Of a DNA stretch of 64,000 bases, positions 35,286-44,568 are shown in pieces. Below the pieces are notes generated by a model. That model made no database searches, was not told the origin of the DNA, and worked only from the letters and a program-made list of their open reading frames with translations. The stretch is from the NCBI RefSeq assembly GCF_014349155.1, contig NZ_JACSIT010000141.1:184919-248918 (forward strand), in the 5' to 3' direction. The DNA comes from Neolewinella lacunae (GTDB lineage Bacteria; Bacteroidota; Bacteroidia; Chitinophagales; Saprospiraceae). The translations under genes were made by a program, and so were the position numbers. Positions within the stretch are counted from its first letter, which is position 1; each line of letters begins with the position of its first letter.

Positions 35286-36371
35286 TTACCGGCTGACCAG
35301 GCTGCGCTTGATGTCGCGAACCAGCCCGGGGCCAGCGTAAACCATGCCGCTGTAGACCTGGATGAGCCGGGCGCCGGCGGCGAGTTTTTCCTGGGCGGCG
35401 GCGGGACCATCGATGCCCCCTACGCCAATGATGTCGAGCTGCCGGCCGCTGTTTTCGTAGAGGTAACGAATCACCCCGGTGGAGCGTTGGCGCACCGGCG
35501 CGCCGCTCAATCCTCCGGCACCGATGGCCGCTACGGTGGTGGCGGCGGTTTGGAGGGGCTCCCGGGCGATGGTGGTGTTGGTGGCGATGATGCCCGCAAT
35601 GCCGGTGTCGGCCACAATCTGGAGAATGTCGTCGAGCTGACCTTCCGTCAGGTCGGGCGCAATTTTCAGGAGGATGGGCTTACGCTGCCAGAGCGTGCCG
35701 GGCTGCCCCAGGGGAGCCTGGGCCACGACGCCGGGCCGGGCCAACTGCTCGTTTCTTTCCTGAAGGGTGGTGAGCAGCGCGGTGAGGGGCGCGCGGTCCT
35801 GCAATTCCCGCAAATTGGGCGTGTTCGGGGAACTGACGTTGACGACGAAATAGTCGACCAGCGCAAAGAGCCGCTCGAAGCAGTGGAGGTAATCGGCCGT
35901 GGCCGCTTCATTCGGGGTGTCTTTGTTCTTGCCGATGTTGCCGCCCAGGATGGTCTGTCCGGGCCGGCCCTGCTCCGCCAGCCGCCGGGCCAGGGCGTCT
36001 ACGCCTTCGTTGTTGAAGCCCATACGGTTGATGAGGGCGCGGTCCAGGGGCAGCCGGAAAAGCCTAGGCTGCGGGTTTCCAACCTGGGGGCGCGGTGTCA
36101 CGGTGCCCAGTTCCAGAAAGCCGAAGCCCAGGCTGGCCATGTTGCGGTAGTACTTGCCGTCTTTATCAAAGCCCGCCGCCAAACCCACCGGGTTGGCAAA
36201 AGGCAAGCCAAAAACCTCCCGGTGCAGCGCCGGATCAGTAAAGCGGTAGGTAGAGCGGAAGACTTGCCCCAGGCCGGGCGTAGCCAGTGTAGCGGCCAGG
36301 CCCCGCACCGTCAGGTGGTGGGCCCGCTCGGGCTCAAGACGAAACAAAAGGGGCTTGAGGACTTGGTACAT
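35286..36371 (-). CDS. pyrD: Dihydroorotate dehydrogenase, class 2 (quinone-dependent)
   Basis: 361 aa. It oxidises dihydroorotate to orotate in pyrimidine synthesis, passing electrons to quinone at the membrane. The N-terminal ~45 residues (YQVLKPLLFRLEPERAHHLT) are the amphipathic membrane-contact helices of class 2. The FMN barrel has NPVGLAAGFDKDGKY, NVSSPNTPNLRELQ with the catalytic Ser, KIAPDLTEGQ, NTTIAREPL and GGLSGAPVRQRST. The stop lies directly beside the long-form repeat at 35206. A TACCTTTG promoter precedes the start by 17 bases. Confidence 0.96.
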   Translation of the reverse strand: MYQVLKPLLFRLEPERAHHLTVRGLAATLATPGLGQVFRSTYRFTDPALHREVFGLPFANPVGLAAGFDKDGKYYRNMASLGFGFLELGTVTPRPQVGNPQPRLFRLPLDRALINRMGFNNEGVDALARRLAEQGRPGQTILGGNIGKNKDTPNEAATADYLHCFERLFALVDYFVVNVSSPNTPNLRELQDRAPLTALLTTLQERNEQLARPGVVAQAPLGQPGTLWQRKPILLKIAPDLTEGQLDDILQIVADTGIAGIIATNTTIAREPLQTAATTVAAIGAGGLSGAPVRQRSTGVIRYLYENSGRQLDIIGVGGIDGPAAAQEKLAAGARLIQVYSGMVYAGPGLVRDIKRSLVSR

Positions 36372-36388
36372 GCGGCCATAAGTTTGGG

Positions 36389-36396
36389 CAAAGGTA
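36389..36396 (-). promoter_or_regulatory. -7 promoter element of pyrD
   Basis: TACCTTTG on the minus strand, 17 bases before the ATG at 36371. Confidence 0.65.
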
Positions 36397-36426
36397 GGGC
36401 AAGCGCCTCACGAAACGGGTGGGCAG

Positions 36427-36455
36427 AAAAAAGCCCGACCGCGAAGCGGTCAGGC
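36427..36455 (-). terminator. Terminator of the T9SS cargo gene
   Basis: Minus-strand hairpin GCCTGACCGC-TTC-GCGGTCGGGC (one mismatch) followed by six T. It separates the upstream cargo gene from pyrD. Confidence 0.85.
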
Positions 36456-36565
36456 ACAAACAATCATAATCTCATGAAAAAAAAAGACGACCTAAAATTC
36501 TTGGCGTGGCGCAGAGCCACCTTTATTTTACGTAACATCCTAACGCTCAGTCAGGTTGTATTAGT

Positions 36566-39541
36566 TTACCGAAGGAGCAATTTCCCGGTTCCGAGGAGGT
36601 AACCACCGCCACTTACCTCGTAGAAGTAGGCACCTGCGGCGAGGTTGGGACGGTTGAAGTCCGTTTGGTCACCCCGGAACTGCTTCTGGAAGACCTTGCG
36701 GCCCGTCGCATCGAAGAGTTGGAAGCGGAGCTCCGTGTGGAGTTTATCCCAGCCCTTGATGCTTACCGTTGTAAGCTCACCCATGGGGTTGGGATTTACG
36801 TTTATGATAACACCGTTTGCCGTGGGTAAATTGCGTTGGGAGGAGATCAGGCAATTGCTTTCGAAGAGATCCTCACAGCCTACCACGTGGCGTACTTCCT
36901 GAGAAAGCACCGGTGATTCGTAGTCAAAATAAACGGCGGCACGATTTCTGATTACGGTACCCGTTGTAGTATTCGGTTTTTGGGATAGTCGGTATGAGAC
37001 ATAGCCCTGTCGGGTAACCGCGTCAGCTTCCCCCGTGCCGCCGCCTGAAAATATTCGGATTGAATCAAACGTGATCTTAAGGATACCGCCCTGGTAGAGG
37101 ACAAAATCATAGGGATGACTCGCGGCACCCATTTCGAGACTATTGAAGTCCAATTGCTCGGGCAGGGTATCGCGGATGACCACGCGTTCAAAGGAGTCGT
37201 TGTTGGGTAGCTCAAAGAATACCGTGTATTCAATGTCTGTTTTTGGGATAATGATCGAGTCTTGATAGCCTCGGGGATAGGCTGTCAGTTGTAAAGCGGC
37301 TCCTTCTTCGAGCGCAACGACTTCTTGGGTTAAAATGTCAATGTAAAGGTCTCCGTCGTTATCGGAGAACTGGGCTACGTAGCCCGTAGAGAACCCGTTG
37401 GAACTCTCCGTTTGGCAACCCTCCACCACTGCGGTGGGGAAGAGGTTGCCGGGGTGCCCGGCCGATTGCTCGGCGATCAGGCGGTAGGTACTCACATCGC
37501 CGTCGGGCAATGGAATGTCAATTTCAATCGACTCCGTCGCTTCCAGCATGAAGTTTCCGCGCTGGTTGAGAATGATGTCTTCTACGACGACGTACCCGTT
37601 GGTTTGCGTCATCGGGTTGCTCCCGACGTTGGTGATGGTGAAGGACACGCCTTCGATCCGGTCACAACGGCTGGTAACAACGATGCTGGATCCGTCCCAG
37701 TCCGGACTGGCCGGGGCGCAGTTCAGAATGGGGAAGATGGTCGCCATGCTGCTCAGGGCCTGCCCGGCGCGGACCTCGCTGCAAGCGACGCGGGCCATGA
37801 CGGTGATCCTTCCTTCGTCCCCCGGGGCCAGGTCCCCGAGGTTGAACACCAGGGTTTGGCCAGTCTGGCTTTCCGGTGCCACGGAGGCGGAGAGGAAAGT
37901 CAGGTGGGCATCGAGTTGCAGTTCGATGCTGGCACCGGTGGCGACGTCCGATCCTCCGTTGCCGAAGTTGATCGTCATTTGCTGGTTTTCGCACTGGATG
38001 GCCGGGGTGGCGCTCAGGGCTACTTCGAGCAGCGGGCAGTCAATGGCGGGCTGGAGGGCGAAGTCATTGAAGCTACTGTCGTAGGGCTCCGTCAGGTCAA
38101 CCGCGATGGGATCGGGGTTGCAGAGGTCCCAGCGATCGTTCTTCCGCAGCAGACTCACCTGGTATACGCCACGGTCTACCCGCAAGTCGTAATTTCCCAG
38201 TGAATCCGTGCTACCGAAGAAGGTAGCCGTTTCGCTTTCCGCCTGGATGAGCCAGCCCGTCAGTCCGAGATCACCGGCTGCGTAGGGTGCGCAGTCGTTG
38301 TTCGCCGGGTGGTAGACCTTACCGCGGAGGTAGTTGGTCTGGTGGCTGCCCAGATCGTCGGTCTTGAACAACGTCATGTCGTTGAAGGAGACGAAAGAGC
38401 GGCTACTGAAGGCGGCCAGAGCGTACCCTCCATCGAGGGTGGGTGCCAGGTCTTCGCCGATGTCCGTCGAAGTGGCATTGCCCAGGCGGCGTTGCCAGAT
38501 CGGTTGGCCATCGGAGGCGTTGACCTTAAGCATTAGTACGTCAAAGTTTGCGGCACTGGGGGTGGTTTGACCGACGGCGACCAGGTTTTGGCCATTGTCT
38601 TCTTCGATCACGCCGAGCAATTCGTCGTCGAATTGCGAAGCATCCAGTTCGCGGTACCAGAGCAGCTCTCCGTTGAGGTCTGCCTTGCCGATGAGGGCTT
38701 GGTTAAAGTTGTTCGTAGAGCCGACAAAAACCAGGTTGTTGTCGGTCGTGCGAATGATGTCTTCAATTTGTTCGTTGTCCGTTGGCGTCCCGATCACTTT
38801 GCTCCACAGAGGAGCGCCGGTAGCGGAGATGCCGTAGAGGGCGATGTCATTATCTACCCCCCGGTCGTCTTCCACGTTGGCTCCGATGACGAAGCCTCCG
38901 TTGGGGTTGACTACCGCGCCGATGCCTTCGTTGTTGCGGCCTTCCCCGAAGGTGGTGCTCCACAACTGGTTGCCTTCTTCATCAATGCGGATGAGCAGGA
39001 TTTCCTTCAGGCCGCTGGCGTCTTTTTCGCGGTACCCGGTCAGGAGGTATCCACCTTCCGGAACCCGGACGATCTGCGTGCAGCGCTCGTCCCGACCAGC
39101 TTCGCCGTAGTGCCGGGAGAATTGGAGATCGCCGCGGCGGCTGAGTTTGATCAGGAAGGTTTCCTCCGAAGCAGTAGGCGTTTCCTGGCGGAAGCCGAGA
39201 ACGAAGTAGCCTCCGTCTTGCGTCTGGATGACGTCTTGCCCTTGCTCGATGAAACCATCGTCGTAAGTGCGGGACCACATGATGGTGCCGTCGACGTCGG
39301 TACGGACTACGAAAATGTCAAAGTCGTTGTCGTCACCCAACTCTCCCTGCGAACTGCCGATCTCGATGTAACCGTGATCTTTGGTTTGCAGGATGGCCCG
39401 ACCGAAGTCGTCTTTGGGGCCGCCCAACGATTTTTCAAAACCTTGTGCTCCTACCGGAAAGAAGAGGCACGCCAAGACCAGGGCCAGGGTCGCGCGGCGA
39501 CACTGACGACCAATGGTCATAACCGTAAGTCGCTCTTTCAT
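36566..39541 (-). CDS. Large secreted protein with T9SS type A sorting domain
   Basis: 991 aa from the ATG at 39541, which gives a signal peptide ending FFPVGAQG; the longer frame is unlikely. Residues ~30-410 hold repeats of the pattern 'GGPKDDFGRAILQTKDHGYI ... NPNGGFVIGANV' (beta-propeller-like, about 50 aa each). A prealbumin-like domain (YDLRVDRGVYQVSLL) follows, then DUF11-like segments (~520-890). The end has NVNPNPMGELTTVSIKGW and ATGRKVFQKQF, a type A T9SS signal that sends it across the outer membrane. The ligand or function is unknown. Confidence 0.88.
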   Translation of the reverse strand: MKERLTVMTIGRQCRRATLALVLACLFFPVGAQGFEKSLGGPKDDFGRAILQTKDHGYIEIGSSQGELGDDNDFDIFVVRTDVDGTIMWSRTYDDGFIEQGQDVIQTQDGGYFVLGFRQETPTASEETFLIKLSRRGDLQFSRHYGEAGRDERCTQIVRVPEGGYLLTGYREKDASGLKEILLIRIDEEGNQLWSTTFGEGRNNEGIGAVVNPNGGFVIGANVEDDRGVDNDIALYGISATGAPLWSKVIGTPTDNEQIEDIIRTTDNNLVFVGSTNNFNQALIGKADLNGELLWYRELDASQFDDELLGVIEEDNGQNLVAVGQTTPSAANFDVLMLKVNASDGQPIWQRRLGNATSTDIGEDLAPTLDGGYALAAFSSRSFVSFNDMTLFKTDDLGSHQTNYLRGKVYHPANNDCAPYAAGDLGLTGWLIQAESETATFFGSTDSLGNYDLRVDRGVYQVSLLRKNDRWDLCNPDPIAVDLTEPYDSSFNDFALQPAIDCPLLEVALSATPAIQCENQQMTINFGNGGSDVATGASIELQLDAHLTFLSASVAPESQTGQTLVFNLGDLAPGDEGRITVMARVACSEVRAGQALSSMATIFPILNCAPASPDWDGSSIVVTSRCDRIEGVSFTITNVGSNPMTQTNGYVVVEDIILNQRGNFMLEATESIEIDIPLPDGDVSTYRLIAEQSAGHPGNLFPTAVVEGCQTESSNGFSTGYVAQFSDNDGDLYIDILTQEVVALEEGAALQLTAYPRGYQDSIIIPKTDIEYTVFFELPNNDSFERVVIRDTLPEQLDFNSLEMGAASHPYDFVLYQGGILKITFDSIRIFSGGGTGEADAVTRQGYVSYRLSQKPNTTTGTVIRNRAAVYFDYESPVLSQEVRHVVGCEDLFESNCLISSQRNLPTANGVIINVNPNPMGELTTVSIKGWDKLHTELRFQLFDATGRKVFQKQFRGDQTDFNRPNLAAGAYFYEVSGGGYLLGTGKLLLR

Positions 39542-39740
39542 TGTTGGAGAATTATGGCCGCTATCCGTTGATTGCAATGCAAAGGTGGGGCCGGAAAACC
39601 CGCACGCAAAAGACACAATCGCCCAATTGTTGAAAAAAAAGTATGTTTTTAGCCACTCCATGCTTAACTATGTGCCGTTATGTATCAGGTAAACACTTGG
39701 TTCCTGGCGAAAGTCACCGTTTCAAAAAGTGTTGAAATTT

Positions 39741-41174
39741 ATGGCCGATACCGTTGAAAAAAATCCGCTAATTTATTTGTACCGCTCCCTGGAAAAGGCC
39801 GACTCCCGCCGTTTGGGCAAGTGGCTCGATAGCCCGATCCACAACCAGCGCGACGACGTCCGGGCCCTCCACGCCTACCTGGTAGGTGCCGATGGGCGCC
39901 TTCAGAAAACGAATGCCCTGAGCAAAACGCGCATCTGGAAGCGGCTATTTCCGCAGGAGGACTTCGACGATGCCCGCCTGCGGCAGACTTTCCACTGGGC
40001 CCTCAAAGCTACCGAATCCTTCCTGGCCTACGAACGTTGGCGCGAGGCCCCGATCAATGAACAACTGGCCCTGATCAGTTCGCTGCGCACCTACCAGGAC
40101 CCCAGCCACATTGAACGGGCCCTGAAAAAGGCCGACCAGCTCCAGGAACAAGACCGCCTGAAAAACGAAACCTTTTACCGCAACCAATACCAACTGGAAC
40201 TGGAACGCGACGAATACCGCTCCTACCACAAACTCCTGGATAAGCCTAACTTCCAGCAAATTGCCGATAACCTCGACCTGGCCTACCTCATCGAAAAGCT
40301 CAAGGTGAGCTGTAACATCCTTTACCAAAGGCGAATGTACCGGCAGGAGTTCAGTCTCAACTTCCTCCCCGAGGTCATCAGCCGGGTAGAAGCCTACGAC
40401 CTGAAGGCCTACCCCACGCTGGCCATCTATTATTACGTCTACCGGGGCCTCACCGAAGAGGACGTCCGGGGCACCCACACCACCCTGCTCCGCGATACCC
40501 TGGCGGAACACGAGCAACTGTTGAGTAAGCCCGACCTCCGCTACGTCATCCTCATGGCCATCAACCTCTGCATCACCCACATGAACCAGGGCCACGAAGC
40601 CTACGCCCGGGAGGCTTTCGAGTGGTACAAACTCGGGCTACACCAGGACGTGATCGCCGAAAATGGCCTCCTCACCCGTACCACCTACCTCAACATCGTC
40701 TCCAATGCCATCAAGTTGCGGGAATACGCCTGGACGGAAGACTTCATCCAGCGCTATACCCACCAGTTGGAGGACGACATCCGCGAAAACACCGAGCGTT
40801 TCGCCCGCGCCCGCCTGGGCTACGAGCAAAAGGACTACGACACGGTAATGCCCCTGTTGGTACAGGTGGATTTTAAGCACCCGGTCTATAACCTGCTGGC
40901 CAAGACGCTTCTGCTCAAAATCTATTACGAACTGGAAGAATTCGATGCGCTCGAAAGCCAGGTAGACAGCATGATCACTTACATCCGCCGCAAAAAGCTC
41001 TCCGACCTGCACCGCGATAACTTCACCAACGTGGCCCGCCTGGTCCGCCAACTCAGCCGCATTCCGCCGCGCGACCAGGGGAAACTCCAGGAACTCATCC
41101 AGAAGATCGAGCAAACTACCCCGCTAAACGATAAGCAGTGGCTACTTGAGCAGGCCCGCAGCTTACAATCCTGA
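39741..41174 (+). CDS. Conserved helical hypothetical protein
   Basis: 477 aa, entirely helical in appearance, rich in Leu, Glu, Arg and Tyr, with no signal or membrane segment. I take the ATG at 39741 (MADTVEKNPLIYLYRSLEK) rather than the upstream GTG at 39729. Sequence such as LDKPNFQQIADNLDLAYLIE and TLLLKIYYELEEFDALESQV recalls TPR-like superhelices. Similar ~480-residue proteins occur in Lewinella-type genomes as far as I recall, without known function. It ends 4 bp before the convergent der stop. Confidence 0.8.
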   Translation: MADTVEKNPLIYLYRSLEKADSRRLGKWLDSPIHNQRDDVRALHAYLVGADGRLQKTNALSKTRIWKRLFPQEDFDDARLRQTFHWALKATESFLAYERWREAPINEQLALISSLRTYQDPSHIERALKKADQLQEQDRLKNETFYRNQYQLELERDEYRSYHKLLDKPNFQQIADNLDLAYLIEKLKVSCNILYQRRMYRQEFSLNFLPEVISRVEAYDLKAYPTLAIYYYVYRGLTEEDVRGTHTTLLRDTLAEHEQLLSKPDLRYVILMAINLCITHMNQGHEAYAREAFEWYKLGLHQDVIAENGLLTRTTYLNIVSNAIKLREYAWTEDFIQRYTHQLEDDIRENTERFARARLGYEQKDYDTVMPLLVQVDFKHPVYNLLAKTLLLKIYYELEEFDALESQVDSMITYIRRKKLSDLHRDNFTNVARLVRQLSRIPPRDQGKLQELIQKIEQTTPLNDKQWLLEQARSLQS

Positions 41175-41178
41175 TGCA

Positions 41179-42480
41179 CTACTTCTTCCGGAAGAAAATG
41201 CTGATCGGCACGCCCGAAAATTCGAAGTTGGCGCGGATCTGGTTTTCCAGGTAGTTCTTGTAGCTGTCGTTGATGTGCTGCGGGTGGTTGCAGTAAAAGG
41301 CGAAGGCGGGGTAGGCCAGCGGCAACTGCACCACGTACTTGATGCTGATTTCCTTACCGCGGTAGTTCGGTGGGCTGTAGCGTTCCATGGCTGCCTGCAT
41401 CACGTCGTTGAGCTGGGAGGTAGGGATGCGGCGGGTGCGGTTTTCGTACACCTGCATGGTGGCGTCAACCACCTTCATGATGCGCTGTTTTTCGAGCACG
41501 CTCATAAAAATGATGGGCAAGTCGTTGAATGGGGCAAAGCGTTCCCGCACCTTCAGTTCATAATCCCGGGCCGTGTTGGTCTCCTTATCGAGGACCAAAT
41601 CCCACTTATTGATGGCCACCACGATGCCTTTGTTCCGCTTCTGGGCGATGCGGAAGATGGCCAGGTCCTGCCCTTCCACACCGTCGGTGGCGTCGACGAT
41701 GAGCACCACTACGTCAGACTCCTCAATGGCCCGGATGGCGCGCATGACGGAGTAAAACTCGAGGTTCTCGTACACTTTGGCCTTTTTGCGGATGCCGGCG
41801 GTATCAATGAGCATGAACTCGCGTTCGTACTTATTGTAGTGGGAATGGATGCTGTCCCGCGTAGTCCCGGCAATGTCGGTGACGATGTTTCTTTCCTCGC
41901 CGAGCAGGGCGTTGATGAAGCTCGACTTGCCGGCGTTGGGCTGCCCGACGACGGCTACGTGGGGAATCGTCCGCTCCGGTTCTTCGCGATTCTCGACGTG
42001 TTCTACCACCGCGTCCAGCAATTCGCCCGTGCCGGAGCCCGTTACGGATGACAGGAAGAAGGTTTCTTCGAAGCCCAGAGACCAGAATTCGTTGGCCTCC
42101 AGCTGTCGGGTATGGTTATCGACCTTATTAACGGCCAGCACTACGGGCTTTTTGGCGCGGCGCAGCAGGTGGGCCACTTGCTCGTCCAGGTCGGTAAGGC
42201 CCGTCGAAACGTCCACCATAAACAGGATCACGGTAGCTTCGTCGATGGCGATCTGTACCTGGTCGCGGATGGCCGCCTCGAAGACGTCTTCGCTGTTGCG
42301 GACGAACCCTCCGGTGTCCACCACCGCAAACTCCTTCCCGTTCCAGTTGGATTGGCCGTACTGCCGGTCGCGGGTAACACCGCTGACGTTGTCCACGATG
42401 CTCTGCTTTTCCCCGATCAGGCGGTTAAAAAGCGTTGATTTTCCTACGTTGGGCCGGCCCACGATTGCGACGATGTCCAT
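41179..42480 (-). CDS. der: Ribosome-assembly GTPase Der (EngA)
   Basis: 433 aa. There are two tandem GTPase domains, the mark of Der, which matures the 50S subunit. G1 motifs are GRPNVGKSTLFNRL at residues ~7-20 and GQPNAGKSSFINALL near 181; G3 motifs are VDTGG and IDTAGIRKKAKV; G4 motifs are NKVD and NKWD. The C-terminal KH-like domain contains KYVVQLPLAYPAFAFYCNHP. Ends ISIFFRKK. The upstream leader (~56 nt) carries a palindrome between direct repeats. Confidence 0.97.
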   Translation of the reverse strand: MDIVAIVGRPNVGKSTLFNRLIGEKQSIVDNVSGVTRDRQYGQSNWNGKEFAVVDTGGFVRNSEDVFEAAIRDQVQIAIDEATVILFMVDVSTGLTDLDEQVAHLLRRAKKPVVLAVNKVDNHTRQLEANEFWSLGFEETFFLSSVTGSGTGELLDAVVEHVENREEPERTIPHVAVVGQPNAGKSSFINALLGEERNIVTDIAGTTRDSIHSHYNKYEREFMLIDTAGIRKKAKVYENLEFYSVMRAIRAIEESDVVVLIVDATDGVEGQDLAIFRIAQKRNKGIVVAINKWDLVLDKETNTARDYELKVRERFAPFNDLPIIFMSVLEKQRIMKVVDATMQVYENRTRRIPTSQLNDVMQAAMERYSPPNYRGKEISIKYVVQLPLAYPAFAFYCNHPQHINDSYKNYLENQIRANFEFSGVPISIFFRKK

Positions 42481-42498
42481 TACTTAGCTGCTTATCAC

Positions 42499-42544
42499 GT
42501 TGTAAACCTGTTCCGCGCGGAACGGGTTGTAAACCGCAAAGGTA
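42499..42544 (-). promoter_or_regulatory. der promoter and leader with palindrome between direct repeats
   Basis: TACCTTTG on the minus strand (42537-42544) is the -7 element. Downstream in the leader, plus-strand GTTGTAAACC occurs at 42499-42508 and 42526-42535, and between them GTTCCGCGCGGAAC (42510-42523) is a perfect 14-bp palindrome. It could be an operator or an RNA hairpin covering the leader. Confidence 0.6.
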
Positions 42545-42559
42545 GCAAAAGGCCGGTCG

Positions 42560-42622
42560 GGGCGCGTACGCAGGTGCTCCCCCCCGGCCCCCCGAAGGGG
42601 GGAGTAGGGATAGCGAGCAATG
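42560..42622 (+). repeat. Core repeat, long form, between der and the ABC transporter gene
   Basis: GGGCGC-GTA-CGCAGGTGC, then TCCCCCCC...CCCCCC-GAA-GGGGGGAGTAGGGA and a GAGCAATGG tail. Same plan as at 63910. Confidence 0.85.
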
Positions 42623-42720
42623 GCCGAAAGAAACTAAAGCCTTCCACTGCACTGTTTACCCCTACCGGCGCGGACCAAAAACACTTGGCCATGCCTGATA
42701 AAAAGTAGTCCTTTGCACCC

Positions 42721-44514
42721 ATGTCCAGTTATTTAGCCAGCCTACGGGACCTGTTTCGCGAAAACCCTTACCAATATCTCCTGGTCACGGCCTGGCGCTA
42801 CGCCGAGGGGATGCGCCTCCGCTACCTGCTTATCTACGCCATGTTTCTGGGGGTGAACCTGCTGGTATCCTTGCCGCCAGTCGTGTACGGTCTCTACATC
42901 AATTTCTTGCAGAAGGGGGAGGGAGACCCCATCCAGGGTTCCATCCTGTACGTAGTGGTGTACGTGGGCATCATCTTTGCCTTCTGGGCTTTGCAGTGGC
43001 CCGCCCGCCTGCTGGAGCGGAGAATGGCCTTCGACATCAGCCAGCGCCTGCTGCTGGAGAGCTACGATAAGATCATCCACCTGCCGCTGGCCTGGCACCG
43101 CGAGCACCACAGTGGGGACACCATCAACCGCGCCCGCCGCGCCTACGAGGCCCTGAAGAACTTCTTCGACAACGGCTTTGCGTATTTCCAGACGATTGCC
43201 CGGATGGTGATCTCCATCGGGGCCATCATGGTGTTCAGCCCCCTGTTCGGGGCCATTGCCGCGCTGGCGGGACTGGTCGTGTTGTTCACCGTCCTGGCCT
43301 TTGATGAGCCCATCATTGAAGCCAACAAGGAAACCAACGACCGCGAGAACGACCTCATGGCGGGTCTTTCCGATAACCTGGGCAACATCATCACCGTCAC
43401 GACCCTCCGCCTGGGGCGGCGCACCGCCGAGGCCATCCGCCAGCGCCTGGACAACATCTGGCCGCCGTTCCTGCGCAACACGAAGATCAACGAGTTCAAG
43501 TGGTTTACCGTGACGGTGCTCGTGGGCTTTATGTACGCCATCCTGGTGGTCGGCTACGTCTACCAAAACTACGTACCGGGCGAAGTTTTTCTGGTGGGCG
43601 GGCTGGTGACCCTGATCGGTTACGTCACCCAGTTCTCGAACATGCTGAGCAGTTTGACGGCCCAGTACAACCAGGTCATTAAGTTCCGTTCCGACCTGGC
43701 GGCCATCGAGCCCTTGTACGCCGACCACGCCGCCCTGGCCCGCCCCAGCGTCAAAGGCCCGCTCATTACCGACTGGCAGCGCCTCAGCGTTGATGGCCTG
43801 ACGTTTCGCTACACCGAAGAAAGCCCGGGTATTGAAAACGTGCACCTCAACCTCGACCGCGGCAAACGCATCGCCCTCATCGGCCCCAGTGGCAGCGGTA
43901 AAACGACCACGCTCTACACCCTGCGCGGCCTCTACCCGCCCGAAAAAATCCACCTCACTTTTCAGTCCGCCGAAAGCACCCTGCGCTACCCCGAAGGCAG
44001 CCAGCTCTTCGGGCAAACCACCCTCATTCCCCAAAGCCCCGAGGTGTTTGAAGAAAGCCTGCGCAACAACCTGACCATGGGCCTGGAGCGCAGCCGCGAG
44101 GAGCTGGAGCGGGCCATCCACGTTTCGGTGTTGGAAGACGTCATCCAGCAAGCCGAAAAGGGGCTGGATACCTTCCTGGCCGAGGGTGGGGCCAACCTCA
44201 GCGGCGGCCAGCGCCAGCGCCTCAGCATCGCCCGCGGCATCCTGGCGGCCGATACCTCTACGCTGCTCCTGCTCGACGAGCCCACCAGTAGCCTCGACCC
44301 CAAGACCGAGATCCTGGTATACGAGCGCCTCTTCGCCGAATTTCCCGACAAAACGATCGTCTCTACCCTCCACCGCCTGCACCTGCTGCGCCTGTTCGAC
44401 CACATCTACTACCTCGAAGAAGGCAGCATCGTGGCCGAGGGTACGCTGGCCGAGCTCCTGACCGCCTCCGAAGGCTTCCGCGCCCTCTACGCCGGGCAGG
44501 TGGGCACGAAGTAA
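42721..44514 (+). CDS. ABC transporter, fused permease and ATPase
   Basis: 597 aa, a half-transporter of the exporter type that should work as a dimer. Residues ~30-320 hold about six membrane helices (YLLIYAMFLGVNLLVSLPPV, GIIFAFWALQWPARLLERRM). The ATPase domain starts near 345: Walker A GPSGSGKTTT at ~388, signature LSGGQRQRLSIARG, Walker B LLLLDEPTSSLD and the His switch STLHRLH. A weak promoter (GTCCTTTG) is five bases before the ATG. It precedes fni by 54 bp on the same strand, with possible co-transcription. The substrate is unknown. Confidence 0.92.
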   Translation: MSSYLASLRDLFRENPYQYLLVTAWRYAEGMRLRYLLIYAMFLGVNLLVSLPPVVYGLYINFLQKGEGDPIQGSILYVVVYVGIIFAFWALQWPARLLERRMAFDISQRLLLESYDKIIHLPLAWHREHHSGDTINRARRAYEALKNFFDNGFAYFQTIARMVISIGAIMVFSPLFGAIAALAGLVVLFTVLAFDEPIIEANKETNDRENDLMAGLSDNLGNIITVTTLRLGRRTAEAIRQRLDNIWPPFLRNTKINEFKWFTVTVLVGFMYAILVVGYVYQNYVPGEVFLVGGLVTLIGYVTQFSNMLSSLTAQYNQVIKFRSDLAAIEPLYADHAALARPSVKGPLITDWQRLSVDGLTFRYTEESPGIENVHLNLDRGKRIALIGPSGSGKTTTLYTLRGLYPPEKIHLTFQSAESTLRYPEGSQLFGQTTLIPQSPEVFEESLRNNLTMGLERSREELERAIHVSVLEDVIQQAEKGLDTFLAEGGANLSGGQRQRLSIARGILAADTSTLLLLDEPTSSLDPKTEILVYERLFAEFPDKTIVSTLHRLHLLRLFDHIYYLEEGSIVAEGTLAELLTASEGFRALYAGQVGTK

Positions 44515-44568
44515 AAGCGGTCCGGCGGCCGGCCTAAACCATTCCCCACCAAGCACGTTGCCCTTATC

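Noticed and set aside
36628-36645. Another core repeat (GGCACCTGCGGCGAGG) in the T9SS cargo gene
   Set aside because: Only the CGCAGGTGC-like half matches, and it encodes the conserved AAGAYFYEV segment of the sorting domain, so similarity is probably by chance.
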